Positions 42,681 to 50,465 of a stretch of DNA of 64,000 nt are shown piece by piece; positions within the stretch are counted from its first letter, which is position 1; every line of letters starts with the position of its first letter. The notes under the pieces are model-generated. The model was not told the origin of the DNA and ran no database searches. It saw only the letters and a list, made by a program, of their open reading frames with translations. The DNA is from Geomonas sp. Red32 (GTDB lineage Bacteria > Desulfobacterota > Desulfuromonadia > Geobacterales > Geobacteraceae). The translations under genes and the position numbers were made by a program. Location: NCBI RefSeq assembly GCF_023652955.1, contig NZ_JAKLOY010000011.1:1-64000 (forward strand), read 5' to 3'.

Positions 42681-43052
42681 CTATCTGAACCGCTCCCTCG
42701 AATCAGCCCTGCCCATCCAGGGTGGAGGGTTCTTTTTCAGGACTGATTGCAACTGGCCGATGATCTCCTCCACCTGTACCGGAGAGCCGGTTCTCATCGG
42801 GTGGATCCCCCGGGCGGCCAGTTTGGCGGCAGCGGGGACGTTGATGTGCCTGCTGCAAACGATGGCGCAGCCGGCGAGGACGGTGGCCCTGGCGGCGAGC
42901 CTCCCCTCCTCGGTGGCCGCCTCCGGTTCAATGGTGACCTGGTTGACGAAATAGGCCTCGCGGGGCCCGATGTGCCAGACGGTGAAGCTGCGCGAATTCC
43001 TGAACTCCTCATCGACCAGGGTGCCGGTGGAGGTTGCAAACGCGACTTTCAT
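42681..43052 (-). CDS. NifX/NifB-domain (dinitrogenase iron-molybdenum cofactor) protein, 123 aa
   Basis: MKVAFATSTGTLVDEEFRNSRSFTVWHIGP is the start of the NifX/NifB/VnfX domain; AARATVLAGCAIVCSRHINVPAAAKLAARGIHPM continues it. Such proteins bind FeMo-cofactor precursors or other Fe-S or Mo species. A second Cys-containing motif (GCAIVC) is typical. No nitrogenase genes are near, so the cargo is unknown. Start chosen at the ATG with AGGAG six bases upstream; 28 extra N-terminal codons in frame have no site. Confidence 0.85.
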   Translation of the reverse strand: MKVAFATSTGTLVDEEFRNSRSFTVWHIGPREAYFVNQVTIEPEAATEEGRLAARATVLAGCAIVCSRHINVPAAAKLAARGIHPMRTGSPVQVEEIIGQLQSVLKKNPPPWMGRADSRERFR

Positions 43053-43169
43053 GGCTTTCTCCTTTGAGATCGACAGTACTCTCTTGCCGGACCGGACGCC
43101 AAAGGCCCCGGTCTCGGCCACTTTGAGGACCGGCACCGCTGCCGGCCTGCTTCCTCAGATCAAAACGCG

Positions 43170-43191
43170 GCACTGCTTTCGAAAACAGTGC
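43170..43191. promoter_or_regulatory. 22-bp palindrome upstream of the NifX-like gene
   Basis: GCACTG-C-TTTCGAAA-A-CAGTGC is symmetrical except for one pair, and lies 118 bases before the NifX-like start, as a repressor or activator site might. The rest of 43053-43500 has a GGTGCC/GGCACC hairpin (43386-43404) and a TCGAAAT/ATTTCGA pair, but no gene. Confidence 0.5.
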
Positions 43192-43500
43192 CCAAGACAA
43201 TCTCCGTCCATCCCACACCGGCAACGCCGCCGGGCGGCACGCGATACGCTGTTTACCCATTTACATAACGCATGCCAAGGCGGATACGCGAGGGGGGATC
43301 ACTCCGAAGCGATCGAAATGACAAGATTTTTATTTCGAGGTAAAGAGATGAAGTAGTCGCGGAACTCGCCAAGCTGAAGGCAGGTGCCAACGAAAGTGGC
43401 ACCGTCGCCCAAGCTTTCGGAGAATCAGACGCGGCCGCCGGCCTCCTGCACCCGCCCGCGGTGACGGGACAGGGGCAGGAGGCCGGCGGCCGGTGAGAGG

Positions 43501-45867
43501 TCAGCGGTGATAGAGAACGACCAGGCCGTCGCTGAAGGCCGGGATGACGAGGTCGGGGCGGCCGTCTCCGTTGACATCGCCTATGGCGAGGTCCCGGGGG
43601 GCATAGGGCAAGGGATAGAGCTCCTCGGTCCCGAGGGCTCCGGCAGCGTTTTGGAGGTAGACCCCGGCCTTGATCCACCCGGTATGAATGACGGCGATAT
43701 CGTTTCTTCCGTCGGCGTTGAGATCGGCAATCGCCATGGCATCCGGGGAGTCATAACTGGGATAGACGATGACGGTATCCGAGTTCTGCGGGAAGACGGC
43801 AAGCCGCCCGGCGTTTCCTCCGTAGACGAGTACGATGTCCTGCAAGGAATCGCCGGTGACGTCGCCGACGGCGACCCCGCTGGTGAGTTGATTCCCCTCC
43901 ACCGAATGGTAGACAGCCGGGGCGAACGTGCCGTCGGTTCGCTGGATAAGGACGCCGACGCTCGGGAGGAGCAACTGCCCGCTCATCACCACGATGTCGG
44001 TCATCCCGTCGCCGTTGACATCCCCCACCGCGAGCTTGTCCCACCCTCCGTGCGATACCGTGTAGGTGACCGGGGTGTTGAGGGTCCCGCCGCTATTTTG
44101 GAGGTAGACGTCGACGTCCTGGGACTGGGTCCCCCAATCGATTGAGACGACGTCGGTCCTGCCGTCATGGTTGAAGTCGCCGGTCTTGAGCTTATAGGCA
44201 TTGCTGAAGCTTTGGTGATTGGAGGCGTAGAAGACCATCGGATCGAGGGTGCCGGCCGCGTTCTGGTACATGACCCCGATCCCGTTGTCGGTGGTGAAGA
44301 CGACATCCTGCCTGCCGTCGTTGTTCAGGTCCGCCACGGCAATGGAGTTCCCGTTGCCGCCCGGATATTTGACCGGCGCGTCGAACCCGCCTGCCGAATT
44401 CTGCAGGAAGACGAAAATCCTATAGTCGTTGTCGGGATCGAAATAGGAGCCCGTTGCTAGCACCACGTCGTTTCTGCCGTCGCCGTTGAGGTCGCCGATG
44501 GCGATGGAGCGGGGATCCGAGCCGACCGGGAACTTGACGTAGGGCCTGAAGAGGTTGGAGTTGGGAGGACCGGAGGCGGTGATGACCACTTGGTCGGGAG
44601 CCCCGTCGACGAGCCCGTTGTTAACGACGAGGGTAACGGTATAGGTCCCCGGGAGGTCTACGAAAAACGACGGGGTCGCGGAGGCCGGATTCTCCAGGGC
44701 GGCCGTGCTTCCCGCCGGCTTGGAGGCGATGGTCCAGTTGAAGGTGATCGGGTACGCGAGGAGGTCGCTGCTCCCTCCCCCATCAAGGGTAACGGTGTCA
44801 CCGGTTCCCGCCTGGAGGTCCGGCCCCGCACTGGCAACCGGGGGAGCGGTCACCGGGCCGCCATCGAGATCGTTCCAGACATAGGAGTATTTCGATTCGT
44901 AGGTATCGTTGCCGTCGGCATCGACTTCGAGCTTCATGAAGGTTGTGGAAAGCGGCGTGATCCTGGCGCTGGAATTCTGTGCCCCGCGCATCACTAGCGG
45001 CCCCCCGGAAGTGGGATAGGATCTGACGCCGGAATAGCTGTAGGCGACGGGGGTGCTGACCTCCACGTACCCGAAGGTGGAGAGATAGCACCGTCCCTGC
45101 ATCGTTTCCGAGATTACCCCCGGATTCCACCAGTTATCGGCGGTATCGGCCTGGATGAAATTCTCGAACTTGAACCCTTCCTGTGAGAGATTGTCCTGAC
45201 CGCTCAGATTGAGGGTCAACGTTTGTGTGCTGCTCAACTGGTCGGCCTGCATCCTGAGCGTCCCGCTGATGGAGATATCGGTGGTGTCCGACCTGGCTCT
45301 CAGCAGATTGGTGGTGAGGGTGCCGTCGCTGATCGCTCCGAGGGCGGGGTTATAGGCAGCGATCACGACCACGGTAACGCCGTCGTAGGTGTAACCGTCG
45401 CCGTCGTTGAACTGGCGGTAGGACATCGAAAGGCGGCCGGTCCCCGTGCTGTCGTCGAGGCTGCCGGTGATCTGCAAGGTACCGCTCACCGTCCCCGGAA
45501 TCGTCTCGTTGATGGGTACCGCATTCCTGATGCTGTGCCAGCTGGCGGGGATCGCCTTGGCGGCGCGCCACTGCTGCCGGACACTTTTCCCTGCCAGGGA
45601 GGAGATCGCCTCCCGCTCTTTGCCTGCGGGGGCCGCACCATTGGCAGCCTTGGCTTGGGCCGGTCCCTGGGCGGAAGCGCCGCCGTTCCAGATGATGGCG
45701 AAGAAGTGGCCGGCGTTGGCGGCATTCACCGCGGCGGGTGTGGTGAGCCCCGAGTAGGTGATGGCCGGTGCCTCGGTGGCGGCGCCTCCGCCTCCCCCGC
45801 CGCCGCATCCTGCCACGAGAACTGCTGTCACGAAGAGCAAGCAAACCTCATACGCTAACCGTCTCAT
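43501..45867 (-). CDS. FG-GAP/VCBS-repeat lipoprotein with PKD-like domain, 788 aa
   Basis: The lipobox VAGCGGGGGGG at residues 18-28 marks a lipoprotein. Residues about 35-345 form an unrecognised domain. A PKD/Ig-like domain follows (345-435, PVASAGPDLQAGTGDTVTLDGGGSSD, YTVTLVVNNG). Then come seven FG-GAP/VCBS repeats to the end, each with a calcium-binding loop of the type DLNGDGRNDVV, forming an integrin-like beta-propeller. It is probably attached to the outer membrane and facing outwards. No partner genes are evident. Confidence 0.9.
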   Translation of the reverse strand: MRRLAYEVCLLFVTAVLVAGCGGGGGGGAATEAPAITYSGLTTPAAVNAANAGHFFAIIWNGGASAQGPAQAKAANGAAPAGKEREAISSLAGKSVRQQWRAAKAIPASWHSIRNAVPINETIPGTVSGTLQITGSLDDSTGTGRLSMSYRQFNDGDGYTYDGVTVVVIAAYNPALGAISDGTLTTNLLRARSDTTDISISGTLRMQADQLSSTQTLTLNLSGQDNLSQEGFKFENFIQADTADNWWNPGVISETMQGRCYLSTFGYVEVSTPVAYSYSGVRSYPTSGGPLVMRGAQNSSARITPLSTTFMKLEVDADGNDTYESKYSYVWNDLDGGPVTAPPVASAGPDLQAGTGDTVTLDGGGSSDLLAYPITFNWTIASKPAGSTAALENPASATPSFFVDLPGTYTVTLVVNNGLVDGAPDQVVITASGPPNSNLFRPYVKFPVGSDPRSIAIGDLNGDGRNDVVLATGSYFDPDNDYRIFVFLQNSAGGFDAPVKYPGGNGNSIAVADLNNDGRQDVVFTTDNGIGVMYQNAAGTLDPMVFYASNHQSFSNAYKLKTGDFNHDGRTDVVSIDWGTQSQDVDVYLQNSGGTLNTPVTYTVSHGGWDKLAVGDVNGDGMTDIVVMSGQLLLPSVGVLIQRTDGTFAPAVYHSVEGNQLTSGVAVGDVTGDSLQDIVLVYGGNAGRLAVFPQNSDTVIVYPSYDSPDAMAIADLNADGRNDIAVIHTGWIKAGVYLQNAAGALGTEELYPLPYAPRDLAIGDVNGDGRPDLVIPAFSDGLVVLYHR

Positions 45868-46243
45868 CTCGCACCTCCGCTCCTAGCTGCCGGTACTCAC
45901 GTTCGAAGCGAAGCCATGCCCGGCCACTGCAGTCACCGGCAGGCTGGTGAAGGCACAGCGAACCTTACCGAAACGTGGTGCCAGTCACACTGAATAGATT
46001 GGGTCTGGAAATGGTGAATGAGGTGGAAACGCTGCGATGAATGAAAGGGAGGGCGTGAACCCTATGACAGAGGACTTTGAGACGCTGTCCGCAGTAAGTA
46101 GCGCCTGAGCCAATCCGGTGCGGCGAGGAGAATGCATTAATACAGAGACCGTTTGACTCAAGGTTAACTCCGCCAAATGCTATGTCAATACTCGTTCACG
46201 GAACGGGATAGCGGGAAGAAACTTCCCCACCAAAAAAAACGGG

Positions 46244-46272
46244 TTGACAACCGCCCCGCGGAGAGATAGTTT
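46244..46272 (+). promoter_or_regulatory. Promoter of the marR operon
   Basis: TTGACA and TAGTTT with 17-base spacing. The operator-like dyad begins two bases after the -10 box. Upstream bases 45868-46243 hold no gene I can support. Confidence 0.6.
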
Positions 46273-46273
46273 T

Positions 46274-46287
46274 ATATCAAACGATAT
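46274..46287 (+). promoter_or_regulatory. Operator-like dyad, probable MarR site
   Basis: ATATC-AAAC-GATAT overlaps the expected transcription start 24 bases before the marR ATG. It has the size and AT-rich character of MarR-family operators and suggests autoregulation. Confidence 0.6.
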
Positions 46288-46310
46288 GACGTCAAGCAAA
46301 GAGGCTGACG

Positions 46311-46763
46311 ATGACCAAGCAGAGTTCAACATACCGCGCCCTTAATACCTACACCAAGCTGATGAGGGCAGCCGAATCGGTCACCGCCCGGACCAGCCGG
46401 GTGATGACGGGAGCCAACCTCACGGTGAGCCAGTTCGGGGTACTGGAGGCGCTGTTTCACAAAGGGCCGCTCTGCCAGCGGGACATCGCCGCCAAGATAC
46501 TGAAGAGCACCGGCAACATGACGCTGGTCATCGACAACCTGGAAAAAAGCGGCCTGGTCCGCCGGGTACGCGACACCGAAGACCGCCGTTTCCTGACCAT
46601 CCACCTCACCGAGGCGGGTACCGGCCTCATCACCAGGGTCTTTGCCGACGTCGAGGCGGCCATCGTCGCCGAGATGTCCATCCTGAGCGAAGAGGAGCAG
46701 GAAACGCTGGGAGAACTATGCAAGAAGCTGGGACTGAAAGGAGGAGTACCGGAAGCAAGCTAA
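46311..46763 (+). CDS. MarR-family transcriptional regulator, 150 aa
   Basis: A winged helix of MarR type: LTVSQFGVLEALFHKGPLCQRDIAAKILKSTGNMTLVIDNLEKSGLVRRVRDTEDRRFLTIHLTEAG, with the DxR wing motif (DTEDRR). No Cys is in the DNA-binding core, so a redox switch is not obvious. First gene of a five-gene run (YceI, Nudix, nitroreductase, DODA-like) with gaps of 39-70 bases; it most likely represses that run and itself through the adjacent dyad, releasing on an aromatic or oxidising ligand. Confidence 0.93.
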   Translation: MTKQSSTYRALNTYTKLMRAAESVTARTSRVMTGANLTVSQFGVLEALFHKGPLCQRDIAAKILKSTGNMTLVIDNLEKSGLVRRVRDTEDRRFLTIHLTEAGTGLITRVFADVEAAIVAEMSILSEEEQETLGELCKKLGLKGGVPEAS

Positions 46764-46833
46764 CAGCAGCGTATTTTTTGCCCAATTACTTCGACATTAA
46801 ACCATCAAACCTTAAAAAGAAAGGAGCCTAACA

Positions 46834-47424
46834 ATGAAACGCACCATCGCATCCATCGCCACTCTGATCGCTCTCTCCATCCCGGGCCTCGCCCTCGCCT
46901 CCACCTGGAGCCTTGACCCCGACCACTCCAACGTCGGCTTCAAGGTCCGCCACCTGATGGTCTCCAACGTGAAAGGGAACTTCGAGAAGTTCACCGGTAC
47001 CATCGACATCAACGACAAGGACGTCACCAAGTCGAGCGTGCAGGTGAGCATCGACACCAACTCGATCAACACCAACGTCCAAAAGCGTGACGCCCACCTG
47101 AGAAGCGCGGACTTCTTCGACGTCGCCAAGTACCCGACCATGACCTTCGTCTCCAAGAAGGTGGCCAAGGCTGGGAAGAACAAGCTGAAAGTAACCGGCT
47201 ACCTGACCCTGCACGGCATCACCAAGGAAGTCGTCCTGGACGTGGAAGGTCCGTCGGCAGAGAGCAAGGACCCGTGGGGTAACATCCGCAAAGGCGCCAC
47301 CGCCACCGCCAAGATCAACCGCAAGGATTTCGGCCTGGTCTGGAATGCCGCCCTCGAGACCGGCGGGGTAGCGGTCGGCGACGAAGTCACCATCACCCTG
47401 GAAGCGGAAATGATCAGGAAGTAA
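46834..47424 (+). CDS. YceI-family periplasmic protein, 196 aa
   Basis: A signal peptide (1-21, ends GLALA) precedes the YceI lipocalin-like domain: STWSLDPDHSNVGFKVRHLMVSNVKGNFEKFTGTI, SIDTNSINTNVQKRDAHLRSADFFDVAKYPTMTF, LTLHGITKEVVLDV. The fold binds polyisoprenoid lipids such as ubiquinone precursors. YceI genes are often controlled by MarR regulators and respond to pH or oxidative stress. Strong AAAGGAG site. Confidence 0.95.
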   Translation: MKRTIASIATLIALSIPGLALASTWSLDPDHSNVGFKVRHLMVSNVKGNFEKFTGTIDINDKDVTKSSVQVSIDTNSINTNVQKRDAHLRSADFFDVAKYPTMTFVSKKVAKAGKNKLKVTGYLTLHGITKEVVLDVEGPSAESKDPWGNIRKGATATAKINRKDFGLVWNAALETGGVAVGDEVTITLEAEMIRK

Positions 47425-47484
47425 GCAAACGGGAGGTGGCCGGGGGGAGCGATCCTCCCGGCCCCTGCGGTGCAGGAGAAAGCC

Positions 47485-48105
47485 ATGGGACAGCTTCGGC
47501 AGATACAAAAGGCGCTCGATATCCACCCCTACCGGACCATCGAACCGGGGGAACGCACCCACGCAGCGGTTGCCCTGGTGCTGGAGGAGACGGCAAAGGG
47601 GTTGAACCTCCTTTTGATCGAACGTGCCACCAACGAAAACGACTATTGGTCGGGGCAGATTGCCTTCCCCGGGGGAAGAAGAGAAACGGTCGACGATTGC
47701 CCCCAGCAGACCGCGCGGCGGGAAACCCGCGAAGAAACCGGCCTCGACCTGGGAGCGGCCTCCTACCTTGGACGCCTGAGCGACTTCGCTCCAGCCGGGA
47801 TGAAGATCGTGGTCTCCGGTTTCGTGTATGCCATTGGCCACCGGTCGGAATTGACTCCCGATCCCGAGGAAATCGCCGACGCCTTCTGGTTTCCCATCGA
47901 TGAGATCCGCAATCCTGCACGCCTGACGGAAGTGCGTTGCGTCTTCCGTGAACGGTTGAGGACATTCCCGGCGGTCGATGTCGGCAAACGGCAACCACTG
48001 TGGGGAATCTCCTATCACCTGCTGCGCAGCCTGGAGAAGAGAGTCACCCGGAACAGCAATCAAAGAGTTTCCCTTACCGTTCCGTCTAGCGGGCAGCTCG
48101 CATAG
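47485..48105 (+). CDS. Nudix hydrolase, CoA pyrophosphatase-like, 206 aa
   Basis: The sequence IAFPGGRRETVDDCPQQTAR followed by RETREETGL is a Nudix box preceded by the FPGG context and TAxRE spacing of the NudL/CoAse subgroup (PF00293 with the UPF0035 signature). It would cleave CoA or acyl-CoA to 3',5'-ADP and phosphopantetheine. The usual acidic residue is Asp (VDD), a mild change. The ATG with GGAG six bases upstream was chosen over one five codons earlier. Confidence 0.87.
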   Translation: MGQLRQIQKALDIHPYRTIEPGERTHAAVALVLEETAKGLNLLLIERATNENDYWSGQIAFPGGRRETVDDCPQQTARRETREETGLDLGAASYLGRLSDFAPAGMKIVVSGFVYAIGHRSELTPDPEEIADAFWFPIDEIRNPARLTEVRCVFRERLRTFPAVDVGKRQPLWGISYHLLRSLEKRVTRNSNQRVSLTVPSSGQLA

Positions 48106-48151
48106 AGAGCGGAAGAGGAGTCGAAAGTCAGAAACAGAGGAGGAAGTTACC

Positions 48152-48754
48152 ATGAACGCCCTGTACTGGGATGCCATTCGCAATAGAAGAAGTCACTACG
48201 CAATCAGCAACGAGCAGGTCACCAGAGATGAGAGAATCGAGGAGATCGTCAACGAGGCAGTGAAGCACGTTCCTTCCTCGTTCAACTCGCAAAGCGCCCG
48301 GGTGGTGGTTCTCCTGGGTGAACAGCACCGGAGGCTTTGGGACCTGACCAAGGAGGAGTTGAGGAAGATCGTCCCCGCCGAGGGTTTCCAGGCTACCGAG
48401 GAAAAGATCGACGGAGCATTCAGAAGCGGCTACGGCTCCATCCTCTACTTCGAGGACTGCACGGTGGTCGAAGGGCTCCAGCAGCGCTTCCCCCTCTACC
48501 GGGATAACTTCCCGGTCTGGTCCCAGCAGTCGTCGGGGATGTTGCAGTACGCCGTCTGGACCGCCCTCGAAGCGGAAGGATGGGGCGCCTCGCTCCAGCA
48601 CTACAACCCGGTCATCGACGACGCGGTCAAGGCCGCATGGGGGATCGATCCCACGTGGAAACTGATCGCCCAGATGCCGTTCGGCAAACCGGTCGACGCG
48701 CCCAGCCAGAAAGAGTACCTCCCCCTGGCGCCGCGGGTGCATCTGTTCGGGTAG
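48152..48754 (+). CDS. Nitroreductase-family FMN protein, 200 aa
   Basis: AIRNRRSHYAIS (the R-R-S-x-R/Y phosphate-binding motif of FMN), VKHVPSSFNSQSARVVVLLG, and GWGASLQHYNPVIDDAVKAAWGI match the nitroreductase-like family of fatty-acid-repression/YdgI type. It would use NAD(P)H to reduce nitro-aromatics, quinones or similar. The start has GGAGGAAG upstream. Fourth gene of the MarR run, fitting an electrophile defence role. Confidence 0.9.
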   Translation: MNALYWDAIRNRRSHYAISNEQVTRDERIEEIVNEAVKHVPSSFNSQSARVVVLLGEQHRRLWDLTKEELRKIVPAEGFQATEEKIDGAFRSGYGSILYFEDCTVVEGLQQRFPLYRDNFPVWSQQSSGMLQYAVWTALEAEGWGASLQHYNPVIDDAVKAAWGIDPTWKLIAQMPFGKPVDAPSQKEYLPLAPRVHLFG

Positions 48755-48793
48755 GAAAAGCTCCCGTGGAGAAAACGGGACGAGGAGGAACAC

Positions 48794-49567
48794 ATGTCGG
48801 GGAAAATGCCAGCCATCTTTATTTCGCACGGCGCACCGAGCCTGATCATCGAGGATTGCCCGACCCGCGACTTTTTGCGCGGACTCGGGAAAGAGATCGG
48901 CCGCCCCAAAGGGATCGTGTCGGTGTCGGCCCATTGGACCACCACCGAACCACGGGTCACCATCAACCCGCACCCGGGCACCATCTACGACTTCGGCGGC
49001 TTCGCGGATGAACTCTATACCCTCGTCTATCCGGCACCAGGGGACCCGCTGCTGGCCGGTAAGGTTCTTTCCCTGCTGGGCCAGGAGGGGATCGCCGGAG
49101 GCAAGGACAGCTCGCGAGGCTACGACCACGGGGCATGGGCGCCGCTCATGCTGATGTACCCCGAGGCGGACATCCCGGTGATCCAGCTCTCGGTCCAGCC
49201 GCACCTCGCGCCGGATCACCATCTCGCCATGGGGAAGGCGCTGGCACCTTTACGGGAGGAAGGGATTCTCATCCTGGCCAGCGGGGCAGCCACCCACAAC
49301 CTGCGGGATTTCTTCGGCAGGGCCCTCGACGAGCCCCCCCTCCCCTACGCCAGCGAGTTCACGGAATGGCTGAAAGATGCGGTGATAAACAACCGGCGGG
49401 ACGAGCTCCTCGACTACCAGCTGCGGGCACCGCAGGCCATCCGCAACCACCCCACCCCGGAGCACTTTCTGCCGATCTTCGTCGCCATGGGTGCCGGGGA
49501 AAAAGGAGAGCTCCTTCACGACGGTTACACCTACGGCGCCCTCTCCATGGCCGCCTTCAAGTGGTAG
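48794..49567 (+). CDS. DODA-type (LigB-like) extradiol dioxygenase, 257 aa
   Basis: Metal ligands of the YgiD/DODA group are visible: FISHGAPSL (His), SAHWTT (His), YDHGAWAPLMLMYP (His) and SGAATHNLRDF (His). Relatives open catechol or DOPA rings in plants and in E. coli YgiD. With YceI, Nudix and nitroreductase it makes a stress or aromatic-compound run. A GGAGGAA site is present. Confidence 0.92.
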   Translation: MSGKMPAIFISHGAPSLIIEDCPTRDFLRGLGKEIGRPKGIVSVSAHWTTTEPRVTINPHPGTIYDFGGFADELYTLVYPAPGDPLLAGKVLSLLGQEGIAGGKDSSRGYDHGAWAPLMLMYPEADIPVIQLSVQPHLAPDHHLAMGKALAPLREEGILILASGAATHNLRDFFGRALDEPPLPYASEFTEWLKDAVINNRRDELLDYQLRAPQAIRNHPTPEHFLPIFVAMGAGEKGELLHDGYTYGALSMAAFKW

Positions 49568-49616
49568 CCCCGGCCTCGGGGCCACACCGAAGAGAGCTGG
49601 TGCCGGCCCCGGGGCT
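49566..49616 (+). repeat. GC-rich stem after the dioxygenase gene
   Basis: AGCCCCGG and CCGGGGCT arms, with further pairing of GGGGCC and GGCCCC inside, start at the stop codon of the dioxygenase gene. No T-run, but it likely marks the 3' end of the MarR operon. Confidence 0.5.
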
Positions 49617-49667
49617 GCGGCGTTACAATAAGGCTGGAGTAGCGGCGAGTCTCGGAGGTGATCGAAA

Positions 49668-50276
49668 ATGCCCCGGCAGAGCGCGACGAAAAACGGCGAG
49701 GCAGCGGCCAGGCAGGGCTCGGGACTGGTGGTCTATACGGTGGGACACTCGACGATGGATCTCGACTCCTTTCTCGATCTGCTGAAAACGACGGGGATCG
49801 ACATGGTTGCCGACGTGAGGGCTATCCCGCGCTCCCTGCACAACCCGCAGTTCAACAAGGAGACCCTCAGCCCGTACCTGAGGGTTCGCCGGATAAAATA
49901 CCGGCACCTGAAGGATCTGGGCGGGCTCCGCCGCCACATGAAGGACGATCCCCGCAATGCAGGATGGCACAACGCCTCCTTCCGCGGCTTCGCCGATTAC
50001 ATGCAGACTCCCGAGTTCGCGGCAGGGCTCGAGGAGCTCATCGCCTGGGCCGGGAAGCGGACAGTGGCCATCATGTGCGCGGAGGCGGTTCCCTGGCGCT
50101 GCCACCGCTCGCTGATCGGAGACGCCCTCCTCGTCCGCGGTATCGAGGTGCTCGACGTTTTCCCATCGGGAACCATCAAACCGCACCACCTCTCCCCCCT
50201 CGCCGCCGTCGACGGCCACCGCATAACCTACCCCGCACCACCGGAAGAAGAGAACGGCGAACGGCTGGCAGAGTGA
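49668..50276 (+). CDS. DUF488 family protein, 202 aa
   Basis: VYTVGHSTMDLDSFLDLLKTTGIDMVADVRAIPRSLHNPQFNKETL and VAIMCAEAVPWRCHRSLIGDALLVRGIEVLDV are the DUF488 signature (VGHS, DVR, C-E-xx-CHR). Family members are of unknown enzyme activity; the conserved Cys and His suggest catalysis. Relatives are common near stress genes. The gene may be separate from the MarR run, given the 100-base gap with a stem. Confidence 0.9.
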   Translation: MPRQSATKNGEAAARQGSGLVVYTVGHSTMDLDSFLDLLKTTGIDMVADVRAIPRSLHNPQFNKETLSPYLRVRRIKYRHLKDLGGLRRHMKDDPRNAGWHNASFRGFADYMQTPEFAAGLEELIAWAGKRTVAIMCAEAVPWRCHRSLIGDALLVRGIEVLDVFPSGTIKPHHLSPLAAVDGHRITYPAPPEEENGERLAE

Positions 50277-50337
50277 GCGCCCTGGCAGAGGCGTCAACTG
50301 GCAGAGGCGTTGACCGGCCAGAGCCGTTGACTGGCAG
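50264..50337. repeat. Short tandem repeat of about 16 bases
   Basis: Four degenerate copies of CTGGCAGAGGCGTTGAC, the first overlapping the last codons and stop of the DUF488 gene. It may be a slippage-prone tract or a transcription end. Nothing else is apparent until the promoter at 50376. Confidence 0.6.
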
Positions 50338-50375
50338 TGTGAACGAGGTGCGCCGGGCCGCACTGACAACTCTCC

Positions 50376-50404
50376 TTGACATTCAGTGTTAATAAACGTA
50401 ATTT
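50376..50404 (+). promoter_or_regulatory. Sigma-70-type promoter of the membrane synthase-like gene
   Basis: TTGACA and TAATTT with 17-base spacing in a locally AT-rich stretch, 61 bases before the ATG. Confidence 0.65.
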
Positions 50405-50465
50405 AGCCATACTTAATTATCCGGCACACAAACAACTGGATCTTGCTATGTAATGCGAGCCTTCT

